The translations under genes and the position numbers were made by a program. The notes beneath the pieces are model-generated. The model was given only the letters and a program-made list of their open reading frames with translations. It was not told the DNA's origin and searched no databases. Of a DNA stretch of 64,000 nucleotides, positions 27,202 through 35,891 are shown piece by piece (position 1 is the stretch's first letter; every line of letters starts with the position of its first letter). Origin of the DNA: Bradyrhizobium guangdongense (GTDB lineage Bacteria > Pseudomonadota > Alphaproteobacteria > Rhizobiales > Xanthobacteraceae); the NCBI RefSeq assembly GCF_004114975.1, contig NZ_CP030051.1, positions 3,968,001 to 4,032,000 on the forward strand. Reading direction: 5' to 3'.

Positions 27202-27824
27202 GACGCCGCTCCGGGCGTTTTGGGGAAACCGGTGCCAATCATGGAGTCGCGCGTGACGAGCTCGGCGAGCTGCTCCTCGCTCCAGCTTTCGGTGCCCGCT
27301 GGGCGCATCGGCAGCACCAGGAAGCGCGTCTCGGCGGTCGAGTCCCAGACTCGAATCTCAGTGTCTTTGGGCACACTCACGCCGAAATCGGCGAGCACGC
27401 CGCGCGGGTCCTTCACCGCGCGCGAGCGATAGGGCGAGGCCTTGTACCAGACCGGCGGCAATCCCAGCATTTCCCAGGGGTAGCAGGAGCACAGCGTGCA
27501 CACGACCATGTTGTGACGTTTGGGCGTGTTCTCGACCACGACGAGATGATCGCCCACGCGGCTGACATGGCCGAGCGTGCCGATCGCCTTGCTGCCGTCC
27601 TCCAGCAACGCCTTCTTGAAATCAGGATCGACCCAGGCCTTGGCGACGACGCGCGCGCCGTTATGCGGGCCGATCTTGGTTTCATAGGCCTGGATGATGG
27701 CGTCGAGCGCGGCCGGCTCGACATAGCCCTTTTCGCTCAGAATTGTCTCGAGCGCGCGCACGCGCAGCTCGGTTTCCGACAATTCCGAATGATCGTGATC
27801 GTGATGATGGTGGTCGTGGCTCAT
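27198..27824 (-). CDS. nthA: Nitrile hydratase subunit alpha, cobalt type
   Basis: 208-residue catalytic subunit. The metal-binding claw is VCTLCSCY with C109, C112, S113 and C114. Thr after the first Cys marks the cobalt type (iron enzymes have Ser), and two of the cysteines are normally oxidised after translation. The family blocks [20 protein letters not shown] and the C-terminal [10 protein letters not shown] are present. The N-terminus is unusually rich in histidine ([10 protein letters not shown] at residues 3-12). First gene of the operon, ATG at 27824, divergent from an enoyl-CoA hydratase-like gene. Confidence 0.95.
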   Translation of the reverse strand: MSHDHHHHDHDHSELSETELRVRALETILSEKGYVEPAALDAIIQAYETKIGPHNGARVVAKAWVDPDFKKALLEDGSKAIGTLGHVSRVGDHLVVVENTPKRHNMVVCTLCSCYPWEMLGLPPVWYKASPYRSRAVKDPRGVLADFGVSVPKDTEIRVWDSTAETRFLVLPMRPAGTESWSEEQLAELVTRDSMIGTGFPKTPGAAS

Positions 27825-27946
27825 GGGCGAAAGATTAAGCGCAATGGTCCTGTCCTGTCGAGCATTCGTTGCGGCGCGCTTGGTCCCATATTCGTGACGC
27901 CGTTTACGCGCTACGATCAGGCAAAAATCAGCTTTGGAGATTCCCC

Positions 27947-28753
27947 ATGAAGGACTTCATCAAGATCGAGAGAGGCCTCGGGCCAGAGGGGCGGATCGCC
28001 GTGGTGCGGTTCGATCGGCATGACGGCATCAATGCGTTGTCGCCCGAGGCGCTGCGCCAGCTCACCGCGGCGGCGCGCAGCTTCGAGGATGACTCGGCGA
28101 CATCAGTCGTGGTGCTGACAGGCAATTCGGGTGCCTTCAGCGCCGGATTCGATTTGAAAGACGCCGAAGGACGATCGCGCAAGGAAATGGATCTCGGCAC
28201 GCTCAGGCGGCATCTCAAGCTCGGGCCGCGCCTGACGCACGCCTGGCAGGAGATGGAGCAGATCACCATCGCTGCGATCGAAGGCTTTTGCATTGGGGGC
28301 GGCGTGGCGCTTGCGGTCGCGCTCGACTTCCGCGTGATGGGGAGCGATGCGCATTTTCGGGTGCCTGAAATCGGGCTCGGCATGAACATGAGCTGGCAGA
28401 GCATTCCACGCATGCTGCATCTGATGGGACCGGCCCGGACCAAGCAGGCGGTGATCCTGGCCGATGAGCGCATCTCGGCCGACGAGGCCTATGAATGGGG
28501 CCTGGTCGAGCAGGTCGTCGACCCCGGCCATGCCTTCGATGCCGCCATGGAACTGGCTCGCAAGGTGGCCGTACAGCCGCCGCTCTCGGTCGCAATGACC
28601 AAGCTGACCGTCAACCGGCTCGCGCATGCGCTGGACGATCTCGCCAGCCACATGGACGTCGACCAGTTCGCGCTGGCGAGCCTCAGCGAGGACCACAAGG
28701 AGAGCGTCGAGGCGTTCCTGGGCCGCCGCAAGCCGCGGTTCAGGGGACGGTAG
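27947..28753 (+). CDS. Enoyl-CoA hydratase/isomerase family protein
   Basis: 268-residue crotonase-fold protein. The oxyanion-hole segments [15 protein letters not shown] and [20 protein letters not shown] are clear, and [16 protein letters not shown] follows. In the position of the second catalytic Glu of true hydratases the sequence gives no obvious match, so the reaction (hydratase, isomerase or other CoA chemistry) is undecided. ATG at 27947 has GGAGA 6-10 nt upstream. It is followed by a transporter gene after about 100 bp on the same strand. Confidence 0.88.
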   Translation: MKDFIKIERGLGPEGRIAVVRFDRHDGINALSPEALRQLTAAARSFEDDSATSVVVLTGNSGAFSAGFDLKDAEGRSRKEMDLGTLRRHLKLGPRLTHAWQEMEQITIAAIEGFCIGGGVALAVALDFRVMGSDAHFRVPEIGLGMNMSWQSIPRMLHLMGPARTKQAVILADERISADEAYEWGLVEQVVDPGHAFDAAMELARKVAVQPPLSVAMTKLTVNRLAHALDDLASHMDVDQFALASLSEDHKESVEAFLGRRKPRFRGR

Positions 28754-28855
28754 ATCCGGGCCCATTGATCCCGGCACGGACAATCCGTATACGCCGCGCG
28801 GGGGACGGCCCGGCTCACGGGCCGCGCGAAACCGGGACGATCGAGGGGAGGGCGC

Positions 28856-30328
28856 ATGACCGCCAGTTCGCAGGCAGCTGAGGCGAAGGGCGTTCGCTGG
28901 AAACTTGTCGCGCCGCTGGCGGTGTGGTTGGCGATCTATCTGGTGCCGGTGCCGGCGGGCCTCAACGTCAACCAGTGGCACTACTTCGCCGTGTTCGCGG
29001 CCGTCATCACCGGGCTGATCCTGGAATCGATGCCGGTCGGCGCGGTCGGCCTGATCGGGCTCACGGTCGCGGGCGTTGGCGGCTATATTGATGCCGATCC
29101 CAACAAATCATTGCGCTGGATGCTGGCGGGCTTTGCCGAGAGCACGGTGTGGCTGATCGTCGGCGCCTTCGTGTTTTCGATCGGCTATCGCAAGAGCCAG
29201 CTCGGCCGGCGCATTGCGTTGGTGCTGGTGCGACGCCTGGGGCGAAACACGCTCGGGCTCGGTTATGCGGTGGCGATGTCCGACTTCCTGCTCGCGCCGG
29301 CAACGCCCTCCAACACCGCGCGCAGCGGCGGCATCGTCTATCCCATCATCAGCAACATCCCGCGTATCTACGGCTCCGAGCCGGGGCCGACCGCGGGCAA
29401 GATCGGCACTTACGTGATGTGGACCGCCTTCGCGGCCACTGCGATCACGAGCTCGCTGTTCTTCACCGCGCTGGCGCCGAACGCGGCCGCGCTCGCGATC
29501 GCCAAGAAGACGGTCGGGGTCGATGTGAGCTGGGGCCAGTGGTTCGTCGGCTTCGCACCGCTCGGCATTTTGCTGATGATTCTCGTTCCGCTGCTCAGCT
29601 ACGCGATCTGCCGTCCCGAGGTGAAGCGCAGTCCGGAAATTTCCGAATGGGCCGCCAAGGAGCTCGGCGCGATGGGCCCGATGTCGCGCAACGAATGGAT
29701 CATGCTGGCGCTGATCGTGCTGGCGATGTTTCTGTGGATCGCGGGCTCGAGCCCGGACATCCATGTGCCGGTCCTCGGCTCCAACTTCGTCAACGCCACC
29801 ACCGTGGTGTTCATCGTGATCTCGCTGATGCTGATCACCGGAGTAATCGAGTTCGCCGACATCGTCAGCGAGAAGAGCGCCTGGGAGGTGTTCTTCTATT
29901 TCACGTCGCTGCTGACGCTAGCCTCCGGCCTCAACGAGATCGGTTTCATCAAATGGTTCGCCAATGAATTTGCAAAGCCGTTGACGGGGCTTGCGCCGTC
30001 GACCGCGATGATCCTGCTGGTCGCGCTGTTCTTCTGGATCCACTATTTCTTCTCGAGCATCACCTCGCATGCCGCGGCCGTGCTGCCGGTCGTGCTCGCG
30101 GTCGGATCCGGCATCCCCGATCTGCCCGTGGCGACGCTGGCGATGCTGTGCATGTATTCGCTCGGCCTGATGGGCGTGATCTCGCCTTACGCGACCGGGC
30201 CGGCGCCGATGTATTACGGCAGCGGCTATATCGGGAAGGGCCAGTTCTGGGGCTTCGGTCTGATGTTCGGGGCGCTCTATTTCGCCGGGTTGCTGCTGAT
30301 CGTGCTGCCCTGGCTGCAAATGCGATGA
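28856..30328 (+). CDS. DASS/SLC13-family anion symporter
   Basis: 490-residue inner-membrane protein with about 12-14 hydrophobic segments, related to the CitT/TtdT and plastid DiT1 branch of the divalent anion:Na+ symporters. The family motifs APATPSNTARSGGI and VISPYATGPAPMYYGSGY (paired substrate/ion-binding loops) are present. It probably imports or exchanges a di- or tricarboxylate. The start ATG 28856 is backed by a strong GGGGAGGG site 5 nt upstream. It is adjacent to an enoyl-CoA hydratase-like gene, but a functional link is only inferred. Confidence 0.9.
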   Translation: MTASSQAAEAKGVRWKLVAPLAVWLAIYLVPVPAGLNVNQWHYFAVFAAVITGLILESMPVGAVGLIGLTVAGVGGYIDADPNKSLRWMLAGFAESTVWLIVGAFVFSIGYRKSQLGRRIALVLVRRLGRNTLGLGYAVAMSDFLLAPATPSNTARSGGIVYPIISNIPRIYGSEPGPTAGKIGTYVMWTAFAATAITSSLFFTALAPNAAALAIAKKTVGVDVSWGQWFVGFAPLGILLMILVPLLSYAICRPEVKRSPEISEWAAKELGAMGPMSRNEWIMLALIVLAMFLWIAGSSPDIHVPVLGSNFVNATTVVFIVISLMLITGVIEFADIVSEKSAWEVFFYFTSLLTLASGLNEIGFIKWFANEFAKPLTGLAPSTAMILLVALFFWIHYFFSSITSHAAAVLPVVLAVGSGIPDLPVATLAMLCMYSLGLMGVISPYATGPAPMYYGSGYIGKGQFWGFGLMFGALYFAGLLLIVLPWLQMR

Positions 30329-30551
30329 GCCGGACAGGGGACTGATACCCCCGCAGACGAATTTTCTTTCCCGAGGAGGGATTGGGAAAACTTGGCCTAA
30401 TCCTCCGCAAATATCTGACATTGCAAGGAAGACTGGAAAAGGCAAAGGTGTGCTGCATTGCAGCGCCGCCATCGAGCGCCTGCCTTCGTTCCATCCTCCG
30501 TCGCCTGGATAGCGACCTGGTTCGCGTGCGCCTGTCGGGCGGGCGCGCTAG

Positions 30552-31682
30552 ATGTCGTGCATGAAAGCCCTTTCCATGAATGCGCACCCATCGCTCGTGA
30601 TCGGAGAACCGATCGAGACCCAACACGCCGCGGCTGAGCCCGAGGCGATGGTCCGCTTCGAGAACATCGCGAAAACCTACCCGGCCTATCGTGGCAAGCC
30701 GGGCGTCAAGGCGCTGCAGAATGTCGATTTTGCCATTCCCCGCGGATCCATCACCGGCGTCATCGGCCGCTCCGGCGCCGGCAAGTCGAGCCTGGTCCGC
30801 CTCATCAACGGCCTGGAGAAGCCCAGCGCGGGCCGCGTGATCGTCGATAACAGGGATATCTCCGCGCTGACCGGACGCGAGTTGCGGCTGGCGCAGCGCT
30901 CGATCGGCATGATCTTCCAGCATTTCAATCTGCTGTCATCGCGCACGGCCGCTGACAATATCGCGCTGCCGCTCGAGATCGCCGGCTGGTCCAAGGCCGA
31001 CATTCGCGCGCGCGTGACCGAGCTGCTTGCGCTCGTCGGCATCGCCGACAAGCACGACCGCTATCCGTCCGAGCTCTCCGGCGGGCAGAAACAGCGCGTC
31101 GGCATTGCTCGCGCGCTGGCAACGCGGCCGAGCGTGCTGCTGTCGGACGAGGCGACCTCCGCGCTCGACCCGCAGACGACGCGCGCGATCCTCGATCTGC
31201 TTGCGAATATCAACCGCGAGCTTGGTGTGACCATCGTGCTGATCACCCATGAAATGTCCGTGGTGCGCCAGCTCGCCAGGGAAGTCGTGGTGCTCGATGC
31301 CGGCCGCGTCGTCGAGAGCGGGCATGTCGCCGACATCTTCACCCACCCCAAGCACCCGATCACGCAGTCATTCCTGTCGGAGGTGACCGGCGACAGCCTG
31401 CCGGTCTCCCTGGCGAGCCGGATCGTACAGGAGCCTGGTCGGCATGCCGTGATCCGCGTCCAGGTGCGCGGGGCAGGGGCCGGCGACACGCTGGTTGCGC
31501 GGCTTGCCCGCGAGCTGGGCCTCGACGTCTCGCTGCTGTCGGCGCGCATCGACGAGATCGGCGGCCAGCATGTCGGCGCGCTGGTGCTCGGCATTCCCGG
31601 CGGGGACGGCGCCGCGGCGCGCGCGCTGGCCTGGCTGTCTCAACATCAACTCTCCGCGGAGCGTCTCGGCTATGTCGCCTGA
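30552..31682 (+). CDS. metN: Methionine ABC transporter ATP-binding protein
   Basis: ATPase of the D/L-methionine uptake system (376 residues). ABC domain with Walker A GRSGAGKSS, signature LSGGQKQR, Walker B VLLSDEATSALD and the switch His in VLITHE, followed by the C-terminal regulatory NIL (ACT-like) domain (about residues 295-370). The exact start is uncertain because ATGs at 30552, 30561 and 30576 are in frame and the conserved region starts near residue 33. metI overlaps its 3' end by 11 nt. The usual metQ binding-protein gene is not next to it. Confidence 0.95.
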   Translation: MSCMKALSMNAHPSLVIGEPIETQHAAAEPEAMVRFENIAKTYPAYRGKPGVKALQNVDFAIPRGSITGVIGRSGAGKSSLVRLINGLEKPSAGRVIVDNRDISALTGRELRLAQRSIGMIFQHFNLLSSRTAADNIALPLEIAGWSKADIRARVTELLALVGIADKHDRYPSELSGGQKQRVGIARALATRPSVLLSDEATSALDPQTTRAILDLLANINRELGVTIVLITHEMSVVRQLAREVVVLDAGRVVESGHVADIFTHPKHPITQSFLSEVTGDSLPVSLASRIVQEPGRHAVIRVQVRGAGAGDTLVARLARELGLDVSLLSARIDEIGGQHVGALVLGIPGGDGAAARALAWLSQHQLSAERLGYVA

Positions 31683-32337
31683 ACTGATCAACCTGATCCT
31701 CCAGGCGACGTTCGAGAGCCTGTACATGGTCGGCATCGCCGCGCTGCTCGGCACCGCCATCGGCCTGCCGCTCGGCGTCTTCCTCGCCACCAGCCGCAAG
31801 GGCGAGCTGTTTGCGGCGCCCATCGTCAACCGCGTGCTCGGCGCCGTCGTGAATGCGACGCGCTCGACGCCTTTCATCATTCTGGTGGTCGCCATCATCC
31901 CGTTCACGCGGCTGATTGCCGGCACCTCGATCGGCTCGACGGCGGCGATCGTACCGCTGACCATCGCCTCGGCGCCGTTCATCGCGCGGCTGGTCGAGGC
32001 GGCGATCCGCGAGGTCGATGCCGGCCTGATCGAGACCGCGTCCTCGTTCGGCGCATCGCCGATCCAGATCGTGTTCAAGGTGCTGATCCCCGAGGCGCTG
32101 CCGGGCCTGGTGCTGGCGCTCACTCTCGCGACCGTGAGCCTGCTCGGCTACTCCGCCATGGTCGGCGCGGTCGGCGGCGGCGGGCTTGGCGATCTCGGCA
32201 TCCGCTACGGCTACCAGCGCTTCATGCCGGAAATGATGCTGGCCGTCGTCGTCGTGCTGATCGCGCTGGTGCAGCTCGTGCAGAGCGCAGGCGACCATCT
32301 GGCGCGCCGGCTCAATCGCCGGCTGCGGCACCCCTGA
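31672..32337 (+). CDS. metI: Methionine ABC transporter permease
   Basis: 221-residue inner-membrane permease with five or six helices. It carries the EAA coupling loop (ASSFGASPIQIVFKVLIPEALPG is the equivalent region, about residues 124-146) and NATRSTPFIILVVAIIPFTR, typical of MetI. The start ATG 31672 overlaps metN by 11 nt. The stop directly abuts the stop of the convergent PilZ-like/HTH gene, forming TGATCA at 32335-32340. Confidence 0.95.
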   Translation: MSPELINLILQATFESLYMVGIAALLGTAIGLPLGVFLATSRKGELFAAPIVNRVLGAVVNATRSTPFIILVVAIIPFTRLIAGTSIGSTAAIVPLTIASAPFIARLVEAAIREVDAGLIETASSFGASPIQIVFKVLIPEALPGLVLALTLATVSLLGYSAMVGAVGGGGLGDLGIRYGYQRFMPEMMLAVVVVLIALVQLVQSAGDHLARRLNRRLRHP

Positions 32338-32901
32338 TCAAGGCGAAGGGGCGGCGAGAGAGGCCGGCTCGTGCGGTGGCTCCGTAATCGACACCGCGCC
32401 TGCAACGATGCTGTCGAGATCCACCAGCAACAGATCGGCCATGTGGGTGAGCTGGTGCAGCGGGATGCTGATCTCGCCGCTCTCGGCGCGTGAGATGAAC
32501 TCGGGCGAGACGCCGACGAGATTGGCAATTTGAGCCTCGGTATAGCCGCGCGCCTCGCGCGCGCCTCTGACCTGCGCGCCGATGTGGCGCCTGTGCAAAG
32601 CCTGCTCTTCCTCGGTCATCATGAGGGCCTGCTCTTCCGCGCTCGCGACGCCATCGGCGAAGGCGACGCCGAGCAGCCGCCGCTTCTGCCAGGCGATGCG
32701 GCAGGTCTTGCGCAAGCCGTCCGCGAAGATCAGCGTGGCCTGTTTCGGAAACGCCAGCGACCAGTCGAGCTTCAGCCGCGCGCCCGTGCCCGAAACGTCC
32801 GCGATCGTGCAGGGGATGCTCACGATGCCCCTCGCGCCATCGAACTCGATGATCCCCGTCCTGGCCGTGGATTGCCTGGTCGCAGCGCGCAATTCGCTCA
32901 T
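32338..32901 (-). CDS. PilZ-like domain fused to an XRE helix-turn-helix
   Basis: 187-residue predicted regulator. Residues 8-85 form a PilZ-like beta domain with a DxSxxG motif (DVSGTG, residues 35-40) and a loose Arg pair (R9, R14) in place of the canonical RxxxR. Residues about 104-165 are an XRE/Cro-type helix-turn-helix (REARGYTEAQIANLVGVSPEFISRAESGE). A short acidic linker joins them. If the PilZ part binds cyclic di-GMP, this would couple the second messenger directly to DNA binding, but the weak Arg motif leaves that open. It is convergent with metI and divergent from the secreted-protein gene. Confidence 0.82.
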   Translation of the reverse strand: MSELRAATRQSTARTGIIEFDGARGIVSIPCTIADVSGTGARLKLDWSLAFPKQATLIFADGLRKTCRIAWQKRRLLGVAFADGVASAEEQALMMTEEEQALHRRHIGAQVRGAREARGYTEAQIANLVGVSPEFISRAESGEISIPLHQLTHMADLLLVDLDSIVAGAVSITEPPHEPASLAAPSP

Positions 32902-33074
32902 GGACGTCGCCCCCGGATATCAGGCCCTATGGAAAATTCCCCAGACGTTCTTACCGTTGGGTTTCCCAGGGCTCAATCGAACCCGCAAGCCATGGTGAAG
33001 GATTGGTTCTGAACCTTCCGGCCCGGCAACGCCACAAAGACTGGAGATCACTCCCAGCCTTCCGGACGGTCGCG

Positions 33075-33890
33075 ATGAGATCGCTTGCCTTGCTCTGCCT
33101 GCTCGCCTTCGCCATGCCCGCGCACGCGGCATCTCCCGAGCAGCACTATCTCGACCTGCGCGATCGCTACATCGCCAAGTTCTCGAAGGCCAAGGAGGGC
33201 GACGAGACCTATAAGCAGCACGAGGCGGCGCTCAATGAGCTGACAGGGCTCCTGCGCGGCCTCGTCGGTCCGGTCACGATCAAGGGGCTGCCGGCCGACG
33301 GCAAGTCGAACGTCGACACGCTGTTTCGGGACGACATCGGCTTCGGCCATCTCGACGGGCTCGGCTTCGCCACCGAAGGCGACAAGCAGCAGGCCGTGGT
33401 GACCACGACCTCGCTGCTCAAGCACTGGCTGCGCGAACACGGCAAGGACGGCCTGCCGCAGGAGATCGACGCGGCATTCCGGTCGGACCGATTCTACTAT
33501 CAGGCGATCCAGGACGCCGCCTTCGCCAAATATGCGGAGTTGCCGATCACCAAGCCCTCATCTGCAAGTCTGGCGATGGCCGTGCTCGGCCTCCGCGGCA
33601 ATGGCGACCTGAAGGGGCCGCCGCATGAAATCGACGTCGTCGCGGTCCAGGGCGAGAAAGTCTACTTCCTCGCCGTCACGGACGCCGTCAAGACGTCAGA
33701 GATTCCAACTTGCGAGAAGGTCTGGAAGCAGATGATGGCAAGAAAGACCCCGCAGGATTCGATGGCGAGGGAAGACCAGGCGATGGACGCCTACACCAAA
33801 TGTTTTGCCAGGGAAGCGCCGACCCAGAGCTGGTTCGCCGCGGCCGTCAAGAAGGCGCAGAGCCAGCTCGAGCTGCTGCCGTTGCGTTGA
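33075..33890 (+). CDS. Secreted protein of unknown function
   Basis: 271-residue protein with a clear Sec signal peptide (MRSLALLCLLAFAMPAHA, cleavage after AHA). The mature part is alpha-helical and charged, starting SPEQHYLDLRDRYIAKF, and has two cysteines far apart (CEKVW and KCFARE) that could form a disulfide in the periplasm. I do not recognise a domain. ATG 33075 is selected because it begins the signal peptide, and the upstream in-frame ATG at 33003 would bury it. Its stop codon overlaps the FixK-like box in front of ftsH. Confidence 0.8.
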   Translation: MRSLALLCLLAFAMPAHAASPEQHYLDLRDRYIAKFSKAKEGDETYKQHEAALNELTGLLRGLVGPVTIKGLPADGKSNVDTLFRDDIGFGHLDGLGFATEGDKQQAVVTTTSLLKHWLREHGKDGLPQEIDAAFRSDRFYYQAIQDAAFAKYAELPITKPSSASLAMAVLGLRGNGDLKGPPHEIDVVAVQGEKVYFLAVTDAVKTSEIPTCEKVWKQMMARKTPQDSMAREDQAMDAYTKCFAREAPTQSWFAAAVKKAQSQLELLPLR

Positions 33891-33900
33891 CTTGGGTCAA
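33887..33900. promoter_or_regulatory. Candidate FixK/FNR-family binding site before ftsH
   Basis: Perfect 14-bp inverted repeat TTGACTTGGGTCAA, 54 bp before the ftsH start. It fits the FixK2 consensus described for Bradyrhizobium, TTG(A/C)-N6-(T/G)CAA, and the wider CRP/FNR layout TTGAY-N4-RTCAA. It overlaps the stop codon of the upstream gene, so any promoter it controls would lie in the 54-bp gap. The motif is seen directly, and its function is inferred. Confidence 0.55.
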
Positions 33901-33954
33901 GTGTAAGTCACCGCTGCGCCGGTAACTTTCGACTGCGGCCGACGTCGACGGGAG

Positions 33955-35847
33955 ATGCAGGTGGATTCCGAACAAATATCGCGCAAGCAGACCATTGCGA
34001 TGGCCATCATTTTTCTGGGCGGCATGCTGCTCGTGGCGTTTCAGTTCGTCTCGACGGCGTACAATTCGATCGAGACCATCCCCTACAGCCAGTTCGAGCA
34101 ATTGCTTGCCCAGGACAAGCTCGCCGAGGTGTCGGTCGGGACCGACACGATCCAGGGAAAATTGAAGGATCCGCTTCCGAGCGGAAAATCGGCATTCGTC
34201 ACCGCACGGGTTGATCTGGCTTTGGCCGAGAAGCTCGCGGCCAAGGGCGTGAGCGTGACCGGCATTCCATCCGGCGGCGGACTGCAAAGCCTGCTGTCCT
34301 GGATTTTCCCTGTCATCGTCTTCTTCCTGATCTGGTTCTGGCTTGGTCGCGGTGTGGCCGGCGGCCAAGGCTTCGGGGGACTGATGGCGATCGGCAAGTC
34401 CCGCGCCAAGGTCTATGTCGAGAAGGACATCAAGGTCACCTTCGCCGACGTCGCCGGCGTCGACGAGGCGAAGTTCGAGCTGCAGGAGGTCGTTTCGTTT
34501 CTGAAGGACCCCAAGAGTTACGGCCGTTTGGGCGCTCACGTGCCGAAGGGAATCCTGCTGGTCGGGCCGCCCGGCACGGGAAAGACCTTGCTGGCGCGCG
34601 CGGTGGCAGGCGAGGCCGCTGTCCCGTTCTTTTCGATCTCCGGCTCGGAATTCGTCGAGATGTTCGTCGGCGTTGGCGCTGCGCGCGTTCGCGACCTGTT
34701 CGAGCAGGCCCGCAAGGCCGCGCCCTGCATCATCTTCGTGGATGAGCTCGACGCGCTGGGACGCAGCCGCGGCCCATTATCGGTCGGCGGCTACGACGAG
34801 AAGGAGCAGACTCTCAACCAGCTCCTGTCGGAGCTCGACGGGTTCGATCCAAGCGCGGGCGTCATCCTGCTCGCCGCCACCAATCGCCCCGAGATCCTGG
34901 ATCCCGCGCTGCTGCGCGCCGGCAGGTTCGATCGGCAGGTCCTGGTCGACCGGCCGGACAAGAACGGTCGCGTGGCCATTCTCAAGGTGCACGTCAGCAA
35001 GATCCACACGGGGGAGGATGTCGACCTCGAGAAGGTCGCCGCCCTCACCACGGGCTTCACCGGAGCTGATCTCGCCAACCTGATCAACGAGGCTGCGATC
35101 GCGGCGACCAGGCGGAATGGCGAGGAGGTCTCGTTCGCGGATTTTGTCACGGCGATCGAGCGGATCGTGGCCGGCATCGAGAAGAAGAGCAGGGTGCTCG
35201 GCAAGAACGAACGGCGCAGGGTCGCGTATCACGAGATGGGACATGCCCTCGTCGCCGCCAGCCTGCCGGGCGTCGATCCCGTGCAGAAGGTGTCGATCAT
35301 CCCACGCGGAATTGGTGCGCTGGGATACACCATTCAGCGCCCGACCGAGGACAGGTTCTTGCTCACGATCGAGGAGCTGAAGAACCGCATTGCCGTGCTG
35401 ATGGGAGGACGCGCATCCGAGCGCCTGATTTTTGACGGGGCCATTTCGACCGGCGCCGCCGATGATCTTCAACGGGCCACCGAAGTCGCCATCGAGATGG
35501 TGACAAAATACGGCATGGACGAGACGGTCGGGCAACGCACCTATGCGCCAAAACCGCAGGCCTTCATGGCTGCCACCCAGGATACCATCGTTGCGGCGGC
35601 GGAAGCGACCGGCCGCGAGATCGATGTTGCGGTGCGCAACCTGGTCGAGGAGGGCGACCGTCGTGCGCGCGACATTCTGCAACGGAAGCGAGCAGACCTG
35701 GATGCCGGCGTCGAGATGCTGATCGCGAATGAAACGGTCACGGCGGAGCAGTTTGCGCCGCTGCTCGGCAAGAACATCGAGACGGCAGACCGAACATCGC
35801 CGCGGAGTGCAAGAGCGATGTCGGTTTCGGCCACTTCCACGAGTTAG
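33955..35847 (+). CDS. ftsH: FtsH-family ATP-dependent zinc metalloprotease (divergent paralogue)
   Basis: 630-residue membrane AAA+ protease that extracts and degrades membrane and regulatory proteins. Two membrane helices (about residues 13-33 and 113-131) flank a small periplasmic domain. Then come the AAA domain with Walker A GPPGTGKT (204-211), Walker [10 protein letters not shown], pore loop MFVG, SRH ([20 protein letters not shown]), and the M41 peptidase with zinc site HEMGH (H426, E427, H430). The sequence departs from the housekeeping FtsH in its N-terminus and in DELDA for the usual DEIDA, so it is probably a second copy. A FixK-like box lies upstream, and the nos cluster is convergent. 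Confidence 0.93.
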   Translation: MQVDSEQISRKQTIAMAIIFLGGMLLVAFQFVSTAYNSIETIPYSQFEQLLAQDKLAEVSVGTDTIQGKLKDPLPSGKSAFVTARVDLALAEKLAAKGVSVTGIPSGGGLQSLLSWIFPVIVFFLIWFWLGRGVAGGQGFGGLMAIGKSRAKVYVEKDIKVTFADVAGVDEAKFELQEVVSFLKDPKSYGRLGAHVPKGILLVGPPGTGKTLLARAVAGEAAVPFFSISGSEFVEMFVGVGAARVRDLFEQARKAAPCIIFVDELDALGRSRGPLSVGGYDEKEQTLNQLLSELDGFDPSAGVILLAATNRPEILDPALLRAGRFDRQVLVDRPDKNGRVAILKVHVSKIHTGEDVDLEKVAALTTGFTGADLANLINEAAIAATRRNGEEVSFADFVTAIERIVAGIEKKSRVLGKNERRRVAYHEMGHALVAASLPGVDPVQKVSIIPRGIGALGYTIQRPTEDRFLLTIEELKNRIAVLMGGRASERLIFDGAISTGAADDLQRATEVAIEMVTKYGMDETVGQRTYAPKPQAFMAATQDTIVAAAEATGREIDVAVRNLVEEGDRRARDILQRKRADLDAGVEMLIANETVTAEQFAPLLGKNIETADRTSPRSARAMSVSATSTS

Positions 35848-35891
35848 GGTGCGCCGCGCTCCGTTCTCCGCGCCGCATGATCCAAGAGCCG

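Noticed and set aside
30375..30406. Imperfect inverted repeat GGAGGGATTGGG/CCTAATCCTCC upstream of metN, considered as a riboswitch or attenuator
   Set aside because: The stem has a bulge and a mismatch, and the region does not match SAM-II or other SAM riboswitch motifs that I can recall.
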